Shown one piece after another: positions 15,868 to 23,169 of a stretch of 39,975 nucleotides of DNA (its first letter is position 1; every line of letters starts with the position of its first letter). The position numbers and the translations under genes are program-made. Source of the DNA: JBAXRT01 sp037131065 (lineage in GTDB: Bacteria > Bacteroidota > Bacteroidia > Bacteroidales > FEN-979); NCBI GenBank assembly GCA_037131065.1, contig JBAXRT010000005.1, positions 1 through 39,975 of the forward strand, in the 5' to 3' direction. The notes beneath the pieces are model-generated. The model did no database searches. It saw nothing but the letters and a program-made list of their open reading frames with translations, and had not been told where the DNA came from.

Positions 15868-16479
15868 ATGACACCACGAATGATGATCGCCGCCGTTATC
15901 TTCATTCTCCTTTCGGCAGGCTGCAGGCAGGTAGTAAAGATGCGTTACGGGGTCAGGGAGCCAAGGGAGGAGACGCCTGCCTCCATTATCGGATTTCTTA
16001 AAAGAATGGATCAGTCTGCGGGTTCCTGTTTTATATTCAGGGATTCCGCCTCATTCTGTGGATATATTAAAAACCCGGTATTCCGGGAAAACCTGCTTGG
16101 TTCTTTTTTCTTCAACAGCAGGGGACTGATCATTCATTATAAGGATACAAACAAATGCCGGTGGTCGGCAACCACTTTTATAAAGAACCTAAGGAATGAC
16201 ACTCTTTACCAGGTCGACACAACCTTTCGGTTCAATGAACTTCTTTCGCACCTCAGTCCCCTGATCACAGGCGACACAATGAATATAAAGGAGACGGATT
16301 ACGATTTTGTGATCGTGATCACCTGGGCCATGTTCGCCGGAAAGTTAAACGAGCGCCTCTTCCATGCCGATGAGGCACTGGCTGAGAACCCGCGGATCAG
16401 GGCCGGGGTCCTTTTCCTGAATATGGATATGCAAAAGGATTGGAAGCTACAACAGGGTCAGAAGCTGGTGGTCAGGTGA
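15868..16479 (+). CDS. Lipoprotein of unknown function
   Basis: The start is set at the ATG at 15868, because the longer GTG reading (15835) begins inside the hairpin and lengthens the signal peptide. The 203-residue product has a lipoprotein signal with lipobox LSAGC (Cys19). The mature part has three further cysteines (54, 64 and 97). The segment near 140-192 (KETDYDFVIVITWAMFAGKLNERL ... IRAGVLFLNMDMQKDW) has the strand-helix-strand look of a thioredoxin-like half-fold, but no CxxC motif is present. I cannot assign a family. It lies between an exported cysteine-containing protein and an outer-membrane barrel protein on the same strand, so an envelope role is likely. Confidence 0.65.
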   Translation: MTPRMMIAAVIFILLSAGCRQVVKMRYGVREPREETPASIIGFLKRMDQSAGSCFIFRDSASFCGYIKNPVFRENLLGSFFFNSRGLIIHYKDTNKCRWSATTFIKNLRNDTLYQVDTTFRFNELLSHLSPLITGDTMNIKETDYDFVIVITWAMFAGKLNERLFHADEALAENPRIRAGVLFLNMDMQKDWKLQQGQKLVVR

Positions 16480-16555
16480 TTGGTTGACCCGGCAAAAATG
16501 AATACCCTATATTTTTCTGAAATATTCGTTCATAGTTTAATGTATACAGGGTCGG

Positions 16556-17497
16556 GTGAAATACGGTGTGGTGTTGGTTATGTTGGTGGCGGTTACCGTT
16601 GGGGGGAGTCCTCGTGTCTTCAGTCAGGTAGGGTTATGGTTCGACACGATCCCCCTTCTTCCCCTGGCCGGCCTCGTTCCCGGGGAACGGGAGCTGGTAA
16701 GGTACCGGTTCACCCAGGAGGCTGAGTATTCCATGGCCTTTTCGGGATTTTTCTTCCTGAACTGGCAGCGCGAAAAAAGTGCCAGACATCTCGCCTTGCA
16801 GCAAAAGTTCAGGTATCAGGCGGTGCTGGAGGACAACCGCCATTTCAGGATCGTCAATCTTTACACGCACGGCCTGGGGCTCCAGCTTTTTTTCGACAGC
16901 CTGACCCGTTTTCATATTGATGAAAATTCGCTTGATACCAGGATCGAATTGCGGCTTTTCAGATCCCTTTCCATCAATTTCATCTCAAATCTTTCCACCA
17001 GAATTTTCAACGGGTATGACTACCTGTCCGACACACTCGGCCGGCTGGTCAGGATCCTCAACTCCTCCTTTCTCACCCCGCTTTTGTGTACCTTCTCGGC
17101 GGGTGCCGGCTGGAGCTGGCCCGGGTTCGGGATCATAAGTCTCGGGATCGGCTCAGTAAAGCTGACCTATATCCGTGATAAATCGGTTTACGATGCCCGG
17201 GGGGTGACGGTATATTATGGTGTTCCCAGGGAGCGTGCCTATCTGCTGGAATATGGATTATCGTTACATCTTGTGGTAGATAAAAATTTCCGGAACCGGG
17301 TGAGGTGGATGTGCGACCTGCTTCTCTTCAAGAACATGAACAACCCGGTGGACATGACCCTGAAAAACCTGGTCGATATCAGGATAAATAAATACCTGAA
17401 GACCAGCATACAGACGAGGCTTTTCTACGAGGAAAAGCTAAGCAGGAATCTCCAGGTTGAGAATATCATCTCCCTGGGGTTTACCCTTTGTCTGTAG
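16556..17497 (+). CDS. Probable outer-membrane beta-barrel protein (DUF3078-like)
   Basis: The reading starts with GTG at 16556 (313 residues), giving a signal peptide (MKYGVVLVMLVAVTVGGSPRVFSQ). The rest is rich in amphipathic strands with aromatic girdles. The order of segments resembles the DUF3078 family of Bacteroidota: strand-rich middle (TRIELRLFRSLSINFISNLSTRIFNGYDY), LNSSFLTPLLCTFSAGAGW, an acidic turn with SVYDARGVTVYYGVPRERAYLLEYG, LLLFKNMNNPVDMTLKNLVDIRINKYL, and a final strand ending in LGFTLCL. The family function is unknown. The non-ATG start and 76-nt gap from the lipoprotein gene leave some doubt on the exact N-terminus. It ends 8 nt from the convergent proline dehydrogenase gene. 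Confidence 0.68.
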   Translation: MKYGVVLVMLVAVTVGGSPRVFSQVGLWFDTIPLLPLAGLVPGERELVRYRFTQEAEYSMAFSGFFFLNWQREKSARHLALQQKFRYQAVLEDNRHFRIVNLYTHGLGLQLFFDSLTRFHIDENSLDTRIELRLFRSLSINFISNLSTRIFNGYDYLSDTLGRLVRILNSSFLTPLLCTFSAGAGWSWPGFGIISLGIGSVKLTYIRDKSVYDARGVTVYYGVPRERAYLLEYGLSLHLVVDKNFRNRVRWMCDLLLFKNMNNPVDMTLKNLVDIRINKYLKTSIQTRLFYEEKLSRNLQVENIISLGFTLCL

Positions 17498-17505
17498 AGT
17501 GAATC

Positions 17506-18417
17506 TTATCCGTGGAAAAAGATCGCCTTGATGATTTCGGAAGCCATCTTGGGGTTTTCCTTCAGCCGGCGTGTTGAATAGCCAAACCACTGCTTACCGT
17601 AAGGAACATAGACGCGCATGGTATGACCCTTTTCAACGACCGATTTCCTGAGATCGGGTGTGACGCCATAGAGCATCTGGAATTCGTACATCGATTTCGG
17701 AACCTTGTACTTGTTGATCAGAGTATAGGCACCTTCAACCAGGGGCTTGTCGTGCGTGGCAATTCCCGGGTAGATACTGTTTTTGAACATGAACTCAAGA
17801 TCCCCAAGAAAATGGTCGTTAACCTCCTGGTATTTTTTATAGGCGATGGCTTCCGGTTCTACATAGATCCCTTTGCAGAGGCGGTAGTTGAGGGGCTGCT
17901 TTGGGGAATGGATGTCAAGCAGGTTCTGCAGGTCTTGCAGGGTCCGCTTGAGATATGCCTGTACTACCAGTCCCACGTTGGCCGGAAACTCTTTTTTCAG
18001 TCTGCGGTAGAGGTCGATCTCCAGGTCAGTGCATTGGGAATCTTCCATGTCGATACGTACAAAAGCATTGTAGGAGGCAGCTTTGGCGATTATCTCGCGG
18101 ATGTTCAGGTAGCAAACCTCTTTGTTGATTAGCAAACCGAACATGGTCGGTTTGAGTGAGTAGTTCCCGTCGATTTTTTCGGCCTGGATCCTCTCGATGA
18201 TGGAGAGGTATTGGTTTTTGTTATCCTCGGCCTCTTCCAGCTTGGTAATGAACTCTCCAAGGAGGTCGAGTGTAATTTTAATGCCTTTGGCATTCAGTTC
18301 TTTACAAACCCGGATGGCATCTTCGATGGTCTCCCCGGCGATGTATTTCTTTGAGAAAATCCATACCAGTTTCTTGGGCATAAAGGGCAGCATCAGTGTG
18401 ATTAACTTGTTGAACAT
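17506..18417 (-). CDS. putB: Proline dehydrogenase (monofunctional, PutB-like)
   Basis: The 303-residue protein matches short FAD-dependent proline dehydrogenases, which oxidise proline to delta-1-pyrroline-5-carboxylate and pass electrons to the quinone pool. The TIM-barrel core is seen as ITLDLLGEF near 50, KPTMFGLL near 92, VRIDMEDS near 118, VGLVVQAYLKRT near 150, YRLCKGIYVEPE near 180, GIATHD near 217 and YEFQMLYGV near 243. The paired substrate-binding arginines are Arg283-Arg284 in GYSTRRLKENP. No pyrroline-5-carboxylate dehydrogenase gene is nearby. A TAATTTTG box and a 5' hairpin lie upstream. It is divergent from yceD. Confidence 0.86.
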   Translation of the reverse strand: MFNKLITLMLPFMPKKLVWIFSKKYIAGETIEDAIRVCKELNAKGIKITLDLLGEFITKLEEAEDNKNQYLSIIERIQAEKIDGNYSLKPTMFGLLINKEVCYLNIREIIAKAASYNAFVRIDMEDSQCTDLEIDLYRRLKKEFPANVGLVVQAYLKRTLQDLQNLLDIHSPKQPLNYRLCKGIYVEPEAIAYKKYQEVNDHFLGDLEFMFKNSIYPGIATHDKPLVEGAYTLINKYKVPKSMYEFQMLYGVTPDLRKSVVEKGHTMRVYVPYGKQWFGYSTRRLKENPKMASEIIKAIFFHG

Positions 18418-18457
18418 AATCGGATAGTTTTAGTGGATTTCAGTTTTTTTTTGCCCA

Positions 18458-18483
18458 TGACCCTGCATGGTTGACAGGGATCA
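18458..18483 (-). promoter_or_regulatory. Hairpin at the 5' end of the putB transcript
   Basis: TGACCCTG (18458-18465) pairs with CAGGG-A-TCA (18475-18483) with one bulged base and a 9-nt loop. It starts just downstream of the minus-strand -7 box (18504-18497), so it would form the first bases of the putB leader. It could stabilise the mRNA or serve as an operator. Confidence 0.4.
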
Positions 18484-18496
18484 GGAAAATGAACTC

Positions 18497-18504
18497 CAAA
18501 ATTA
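18497..18504 (-). promoter_or_regulatory. Bacteroidota -7 box for putB
   Basis: Minus strand 18504-18497 reads TAATTTTG, 80 nt before the putB ATG. No TTG is found at the usual distance upstream. Confidence 0.45.
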
Positions 18505-18603
18505 TGATTAAAAAAGGTAAAAACATTGACTTTTAGTGAAATTATTCCATGTTTTTTCGGGGATGATTTGTTGAATGGGTGGCAAGGCGGAGCGGTTCAA
18601 TGG

Positions 18604-18635
18604 TTTGTATTATAAAAGAATAATCCTTAACTTTG
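18604..18635 (+). promoter_or_regulatory. Promoter of the yceD-rpmF-plsX-fabH operon
   Basis: TTTG at 18604-18607 and TAACTTTG at 18628-18635 form a -33/-7 pair with TTG-to-TA spacing of 23. The position shows that the longest reading frame (TTG at 18633) starts inside the -7 box and cannot be the real start. Confidence 0.6.
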
Positions 18636-18653
18636 CGGCCTTTTTCAGAAAAG

Positions 18654-19184
18654 GTGAAGTCGTTGGAACAATTTATCATCCCGTTTAGCGGATTGAAGCT
18701 TGGGTTTCACAGGTTTGATTTCAGGATTGACAACGCGTTCTTTGATGCTTTTGAATATGCCGAGATCAAATCCGGAGCTGTCAGTATCGGGCTTAACATG
18801 GAAAAGAAGGAGAGGATGCTCCTCTTTGATTTTACCATTAGCGGAAGAGTTGACCTGCCATGCGACCGGTGTGGCGAGATGGTCGACGTTTCTATTGATG
18901 GAAAGGAACAGCTGATCGTGAAGATGGGAGATGCATACAGGGATGACGGGGAGGATGTGATCATCATTCCTGAAAGTGATAAGCAGTTTGATGTCAGTTC
19001 GTATTTCTATGAAGTGCTGCACCTTATGATCCCGCGCCGGAGGGTTCATCCGGAAACGGACGGAGTGAGCAGATGCGACGAGGAGGTTCTGAAAAAGCTT
19101 GAAAAATTGAGTACGCATAGTGCGCCTGATCCACGCTGGGAAGCACTTAAAATATTCAAAACAAATCATAAATCTAAAATCTAA
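18654..19184 (+). CDS. yceD: YceD/DUF177 family protein (large-subunit rRNA accumulation factor)
   Basis: The start is placed at GTG 18654, giving MKSLEQFIIPFSGLKLGFHRF, which agrees with the usual Bacteroidota N-terminus and lies downstream of the promoter. The TTG at 18663 is an alternative. The 176-residue product holds the DUF177 core with a CxxC pair, Cys70 and Cys73 in LPCDRCGEMV, followed by the acidic stretch GEDVIIIPESDKQFDVSSYFYEVLHLMIPRR. The family is needed for normal 23S rRNA levels in plants and E. coli and is nearly always encoded before rpmF, as here. Its last codons lie in an oligonucleotide repeat (19163-19202). Confidence 0.85.
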   Translation: MKSLEQFIIPFSGLKLGFHRFDFRIDNAFFDAFEYAEIKSGAVSIGLNMEKKERMLLFDFTISGRVDLPCDRCGEMVDVSIDGKEQLIVKMGDAYRDDGEDVIIIPESDKQFDVSSYFYEVLHLMIPRRRVHPETDGVSRCDEEVLKKLEKLSTHSAPDPRWEALKIFKTNHKSKI

Positions 19185-19202
19185 AATCGTAAATCTTAAA
19201 TA
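19163..19202. repeat. Short AT-rich oligonucleotide repeat (AAATCTAAAATCGTAAATC words)
   Basis: The words AAATCTAAAATC and AATCGTAAATC are repeated in tandem across the end of yceD and the gap before rpmF. The same words, in both orientations, fill 38193-38342. The repeat supplies the last few codons of yceD. Confidence 0.55.
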
Positions 19203-19204
19203 GT

Positions 19205-19390
19205 ATGCCACACCCGAAACACAAAATTTCCACTACCAGGAGAGACAAGAGAAGGACACATGACAAGGCGGTTGCCCGCACGGTTGCTCTCTGCTCGCAT
19301 TGCGGATCCCCGGTTCTTTACCACAGGGTTTGTTCCGAATGCGGCTATTACAGGGGAAAACCGGCCATTGAAAAATCGGCTGCCGAATAA
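19205..19390 (+). CDS. rpmF: Ribosomal protein bL32
   Basis: This 61-residue protein is bL32 of the 50S subunit. It has the conserved start PHPKHKISTTRRDKRRTHDKA and a zinc ribbon with four cysteines, Cys30-x2-Cys33 and Cys43-x2-Cys46, so it is the zinc-binding (C+) form. It sits 20 nt after yceD and 24 nt before plsX in the widely conserved yceD-rpmF-plsX-fabH order, which couples ribosome and lipid synthesis. Confidence 0.96.
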   Translation: MPHPKHKISTTRRDKRRTHDKAVARTVALCSHCGSPVLYHRVCSECGYYRGKPAIEKSAAE

Positions 19391-19414
19391 GAATATTTCA
19401 TCAAATCCCGGATA

Positions 19415-20374
19415 ATGAAAATCGGTTTAGATGTCCTTGGGGGCGATTTTGCACCAAAGGCTACGCTGCATGGTGCCATCATGGCACTTGCCGAGTTACC
19501 TGAATCCGATACGATCGTCCTGATTGGCGACCGCGAGATCATCCTGACCTTTCTCAGGGAGGAGAAGATTGATCCCGGCAGGTTCGAGATAGTCGATGCC
19601 CCCGACATGATCGAGATGGACGAACAGCCAACAAAAGCGCTGGTCAACAAGCCAAACTCGAGTATTTCAGTGGGTTTCCGCATGCTCAAGCATAAGGAAA
19701 TCAACGCTTTTGCCAGTGCAGGAAGCAGTGGCGCGATGCTTGTTGGCTCTATTTACAGTGTCAATACCATCCAGGGGATTATCCGGCCGAGCACGACCGC
19801 TTACATACCAAAAGAAAACGGTGGAACGACTGTCCTGATTGATGTGGGGACCAACCCCGATGCAAAACCCGATGTGATGTACCAGTTCGGATTACTGGGC
19901 TCCATCTTTGCCGAGCATGTTTTCCATGTAAAAAACCCGAGGGTCGGTTTACTCAATATCGGTTCCGAGGAGAAGAAGGGCAGTCTCACAACCCAGTCTG
20001 CCTTCCAGCTCATGAAGGACTCCCGTGATTACAATTTTATCGGGAATGTTGAAGGACGTGAACTTTTCCGCGATAATGTGGATGTGATTGTATGCGACGG
20101 GTTCGTCGGGAACATTGTCCTGAAACAGGTTGAAGCCATGTACCGGGTGCTGGTGAAACGGGGCATCATGGACGCTTATCTCGACCGGTTCAATTATGAG
20201 AATTACGGCGGAACCCCCATCCTCGGGGTGAATTCCACCGTTGTGGTCGGACACGGGATATCGAACAGCAATGCCATCAGGAGGATGATCCTGATGGCGA
20301 AGGAGGTGCATGAAGCTAAGCTTGCCCATCGCATCAAACATGCCCTGGAGCGTTATTCCATCAATAATCATTAA
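19415..20374 (+). CDS. plsX: Phosphate acyltransferase PlsX
   Basis: The 319-residue enzyme transfers acyl chains from acyl-ACP to phosphate, giving acyl-phosphate for PlsY in phospholipid synthesis. It starts with the family signature MKIGLDVLGGDFAPKA and includes ASAGSSGAMLVG, TTVLIDVGTNPDAKPD, VGLLNIGSEEKKG, FIGNVEGRELF, VIVCDGFVGNIVLK and a glycine-rich GGTPILGVNSTVVVGHG segment. Length is usual for the family. It is in an operon with yceD, rpmF and fabH, with fabH starting 6 nt downstream. Confidence 0.96.
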   Translation: MKIGLDVLGGDFAPKATLHGAIMALAELPESDTIVLIGDREIILTFLREEKIDPGRFEIVDAPDMIEMDEQPTKALVNKPNSSISVGFRMLKHKEINAFASAGSSGAMLVGSIYSVNTIQGIIRPSTTAYIPKENGGTTVLIDVGTNPDAKPDVMYQFGLLGSIFAEHVFHVKNPRVGLLNIGSEEKKGSLTTQSAFQLMKDSRDYNFIGNVEGRELFRDNVDVIVCDGFVGNIVLKQVEAMYRVLVKRGIMDAYLDRFNYENYGGTPILGVNSTVVVGHGISNSNAIRRMILMAKEVHEAKLAHRIKHALERYSINNH

Positions 20375-20380
20375 TCTGTC

Positions 20381-21370
20381 ATGACGAAGCTCAGAGCTAA
20401 AATTTCGGGAATACATGGATGGGTTCCCCCTTATGTGCTTACCAATAAAGAGCTGGAGGGAATGGTTGAGACGACGGATGAATGGATCCTTACCCGCACA
20501 GGTATCCGTGAGCGGCATATCCTTAAAGGGGAGGGCCTGGGATCATCCGACATGGCTGTTGAGGCCGTCAAAGGCTTGCTGGAGAAGACCAACACCTCTC
20601 CCGATGAGATCGAATTGCTAATTTGTGCTACCGTTACTCCCGATATGCCTTTCCCTGCCACGGCCAACATCATTTGCGACAAAGCCGGGATCAGGAATGC
20701 CTTTAGTTATGACATCAATGCAGCCTGCAGCGGATTACTTTATTCGCTGGTCACTGCTTCCAAATTCATCGAGACGGGATCCTACAAAAAAGTGATCGTG
20801 GTAGGCGTCGACAAGATGTCATCCATCATCGATTATACCAACAGGGAGACCTGTGTCCTTTTCGGTGACGGAGCCGGAGCATTGCTGCTCGAATCTACTA
20901 CCGAAGAGGTCGGGATCATGGATTCGATCATGCGGACCGACGGTTCGGGTAGAATTTACCTCCATATGAAGGCTGGCGGATCGGTCAAACCCTCAAGTCA
21001 TGAGACTGTTTCCGCAAAGGAACATTTTGTTTACCAGGAAGGGCAACCGGTGTTCAAGTTTGCCGTTACAAAGATGGCAGATGTAGCTGCCGAGATCATG
21101 GAAAAAAATAACCTCTCCGGCGAAGAGATTGCCTATCTTGTACCTCACCAGGCTAACCTTCGGATCATTGAAGCGACCGGCCGGCGCATGGGGATCAGTA
21201 AGGAGCAGGTCATGATCAACATAGAACGTTACGGTAATACCACCGACGGGACCATCCCGCTATGCCTCTGGGAGTGGGAGCACAAACTCAAAAAAGGCGA
21301 TAACATTATCCTTGCTGCTTTCGGCGGGGGATTCACCTGGGGAAGTATCTGGGTGAAGTGGGCGTATTAA
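20381..21370 (+). CDS. fabH: 3-oxoacyl-ACP synthase III
   Basis: The 329-residue enzyme condenses acetyl- or branched acyl-CoA with malonyl-ACP to start fatty acid synthesis. The catalytic triad is seen: Cys116 in NAACSGLLYS, His256 in VPHQANLRI and Asn286 in ERYGNTTDG. Conserved DEWILTRTGIRER lies near 33-45, and the C-terminal ILAAFGGGFTWGS is also present. In Bacteroidota FabH often prefers branched primers, but sequence alone does not show this. It follows plsX by 6 nt. The operon may end here, since the next gap holds short direct repeats. Confidence 0.96.
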   Translation: MTKLRAKISGIHGWVPPYVLTNKELEGMVETTDEWILTRTGIRERHILKGEGLGSSDMAVEAVKGLLEKTNTSPDEIELLICATVTPDMPFPATANIICDKAGIRNAFSYDINAACSGLLYSLVTASKFIETGSYKKVIVVGVDKMSSIIDYTNRETCVLFGDGAGALLLESTTEEVGIMDSIMRTDGSGRIYLHMKAGGSVKPSSHETVSAKEHFVYQEGQPVFKFAVTKMADVAAEIMEKNNLSGEEIAYLVPHQANLRIIEATGRRMGISKEQVMINIERYGNTTDGTIPLCLWEWEHKLKKGDNIILAAFGGGFTWGSIWVKWAY

Positions 21371-21425
21371 GAAGTCGGCAGTCGGCAGTCGGAAGTCAAC
21401 AGTCATTCAGTCATTAGGTCATTAA
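21371..21425. repeat. Short tandem repeats (GGCAGTC and CAGTCATTC-like words)
   Basis: The gap after fabH contains AGTCGGC repeated in tandem (AGTCGGCAGTCGGCAGTCGG) and then degenerate GTCATT words. It separates fabH from the methyltransferase gene. Confidence 0.55.
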
Positions 21426-21433
21426 GGTTTATC

Positions 21434-22009
21434 ATGCTGCCATTCCCAAATATGATCGTTGTAATTGTCTTCATTATCATGGGCATCGGTTACTTCCTGA
21501 TGCTGATCAATATTATGCGGACAGGCGAGGGGGTTTGGGGAAAGCCATCCATCCACCCGCTTCTTTTCTATTCGGGCAAAATATCACAGTTCATTTGCTG
21601 GGGATTTTTACTGGTCAAGTCGCTGAATCCCTCTTTTCTTGGGATGGAATTTCCATTATGGCTCAGATGGCCGGGAACCGTTATCCTTTGCATAGGAACG
21701 GTTGTCCTCCTGCTCTCCTTTTATGATCTCGGGACTTCCCTTAAATATGGCATTCCCGAATCATCCACCCAGTTAAAAACAAAGGGACTTTACAGGTACA
21801 CCCGACACCCACTTTATCTTGGCGTATACCTTTTATCGATCTCCTCCATCATCTATTTCCCGAACTTTTTGAATATTCTCATGGGCTTGTGCACCATGTC
21901 GACACACTACATGATGATCCTGGCTGAGGAGAAGTTCCTGGCAGAGCGGTTCACCAAAGAGTGGAATGATTATAAACGACGAGTCCCGCGCTTCCTATTC
22001 TTTCACTAA
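21434..22009 (+). CDS. Isoprenylcysteine carboxyl methyltransferase-like membrane protein
   Basis: The 191-residue protein has about five membrane helices (for example residues 5-25, 45-62, 77-98 and 125-150). It ends in the ICMT/PEMT-type signature: TKGLYRYTRHPLYLGVYLLSISS near 116-138, followed by EEKFLAERFTKEWNDYKRRVPRFL. That region binds S-adenosylmethionine in the family, whose members methylate lipid-linked or isoprenoid carboxyl groups, or phospholipid amines. The bacterial substrate is unknown. It is co-directional with fabH, 63 nt downstream, and its last 15 nt overlap the convergent endonuclease gene. Confidence 0.78.
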   Translation: MLPFPNMIVVIVFIIMGIGYFLMLINIMRTGEGVWGKPSIHPLLFYSGKISQFICWGFLLVKSLNPSFLGMEFPLWLRWPGTVILCIGTVVLLLSFYDLGTSLKYGIPESSTQLKTKGLYRYTRHPLYLGVYLLSISSIIYFPNFLNILMGLCTMSTHYMMILAEEKFLAERFTKEWNDYKRRVPRFLFFH

Positions 22010-23065
22010 TCTCGAATACCAGATACGCTGGTCGCTCTTCAGCATGAGACAGTAGATGCCTGCCGGGAGGGAGTGCATATTAATTGTCAGTTCAGGGCCA
22101 GCACTTCTAAATTCCGGGTACCATATTGTACCGTTCATCGAGATGATCATTATCGTCGGGACCTGATCCTCCACTGGTGACGGCATTCCTACAGTGCAAA
22201 ATTCGCTGCAGGGGTTCGGAAAGATCTTCAGGGATAACGCTCCATGGTTTTGACGGGCCCCGACAGGGAATCCCCATATCTCATTGACAAACTCGGGATG
22301 GTCGATAAAGGGGTTGCGGTTGTGCTGTACCTGGTAAACGGCATTGTTCCGGCTGGTCTCTTTCTCCGAAACAGGATCCTGTGCCGACCAGTCCAGCATC
22401 ACCTGGAGGGCCCAGGGTTTTAGTTGTGATCCATCGGTCATGGGACTTCCCGGCCAATTGTTGTCTTCAGTATAGTAGCGGGTCGACATATAGAAATAGG
22501 TGCGGGCAAAATCGCCTTTGTAATCATCAATCGGTTCGAATACGGTCCCTGTATAACCGGCATCGCTGCAACTGCCAAGCCTACTCCCGTTCAGTGAGGT
22601 CCAGGTGACGCTTCCCACATCGCCGTAAGGATAATTATTACGCTGGTTATTCACGTAGCCATCAGTAGGATAGAGGTGGAAAAGGTCGGTATACATCGGT
22701 GAGACCTCTCCTCCAAACCAGCTTTTGGGCCAGGAGTGTTCGCGGTTATAGCAGGCGCCCTCGCCTCCGTAATTCCCGCATTCGTCGCCCGAATTATAAT
22801 GATAGACATAGGGGGGCGTTCCCCCGGGAACATCGGAATACATATCCCTAACCACGTTGCCGCTTTCCATATCGGTAGTCTGGAACCATGTGTAGAGTGA
22901 CCCATAGTCTACGACCGTATGATTTTTTATTGTGTTATGGAGAGCCGACTGCAGGGCGGTACCGGATAATCCCCCGGCAGCATCATAATAGCCGGGAGGG
23001 ATCTGGGCGAAAGTAGTGACGAAAAGCAGCAGAAATAATATCTGGGAAAGAAAAAAAATTTGCAT
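21995..23065 (-). CDS. Secreted endonuclease I family nuclease with T9SS sorting domain
   Basis: The 356-residue protein has a signal peptide (ending TTFAQ, about residue 21). The EndA/NucM domain spans about 22-265, with catalytic His110 in CYNREHSWPKSWFG, the metal-site segment DLFHLYPTDGYVNNQRNN (127-144) and FARTYFYMSTRY. Residues about 280-356 are a T9SS type A tail (LSLKIFPNPCSEFC, LPAGIYCLMLKS, YSRLVKE). It probably degrades extracellular DNA or RNA after export by the T9SS. It has its own promoter box (TACTTTTG at 23095-23088, minus). The C-terminus overlaps the convergent methyltransferase gene by 15 nt. Confidence 0.9.
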   Translation of the reverse strand: MQIFFLSQILFLLLFVTTFAQIPPGYYDAAGGLSGTALQSALHNTIKNHTVVDYGSLYTWFQTTDMESGNVVRDMYSDVPGGTPPYVYHYNSGDECGNYGGEGACYNREHSWPKSWFGGEVSPMYTDLFHLYPTDGYVNNQRNNYPYGDVGSVTWTSLNGSRLGSCSDAGYTGTVFEPIDDYKGDFARTYFYMSTRYYTEDNNWPGSPMTDGSQLKPWALQVMLDWSAQDPVSEKETSRNNAVYQVQHNRNPFIDHPEFVNEIWGFPVGARQNHGALSLKIFPNPCSEFCTVGMPSPVEDQVPTIMIISMNGTIWYPEFRSAGPELTINMHSLPAGIYCLMLKSDQRIWYSRLVKE

Positions 23066-23087
23066 GAATCGGAGTGAGTTTAAGCGG

Positions 23088-23095
23088 CAAAAGTA
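23088..23095 (-). promoter_or_regulatory. Bacteroidota -7 box for the endonuclease I gene
   Basis: Minus strand 23095-23088 reads TACTTTTG, 22 nt before the ATG at 23065. Confidence 0.5.
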
Positions 23096-23142
23096 GGGTT
23101 TTATAGGATACAGAAGCCGGGTGGGTAAGAAAGGTTTTTCAT

Positions 23143-23150
23143 TATCTTTG
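23143..23150 (+). promoter_or_regulatory. Bacteroidota -7 box for the TPR membrane protein gene
   Basis: TATCTTTG lies 19 nt before the ATG at 23170. Its position makes the TTG at 23158 an unlikely start. Confidence 0.5.
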
Positions 23151-23169
23151 GCGGGCCTTGAGAAAGAAA

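Noticed and set aside
16480..16725. 81-residue frame between the lipoprotein and barrel genes
   Set aside because: It overlaps the signal peptide and first strands of the barrel protein in another frame and has low-complexity composition.
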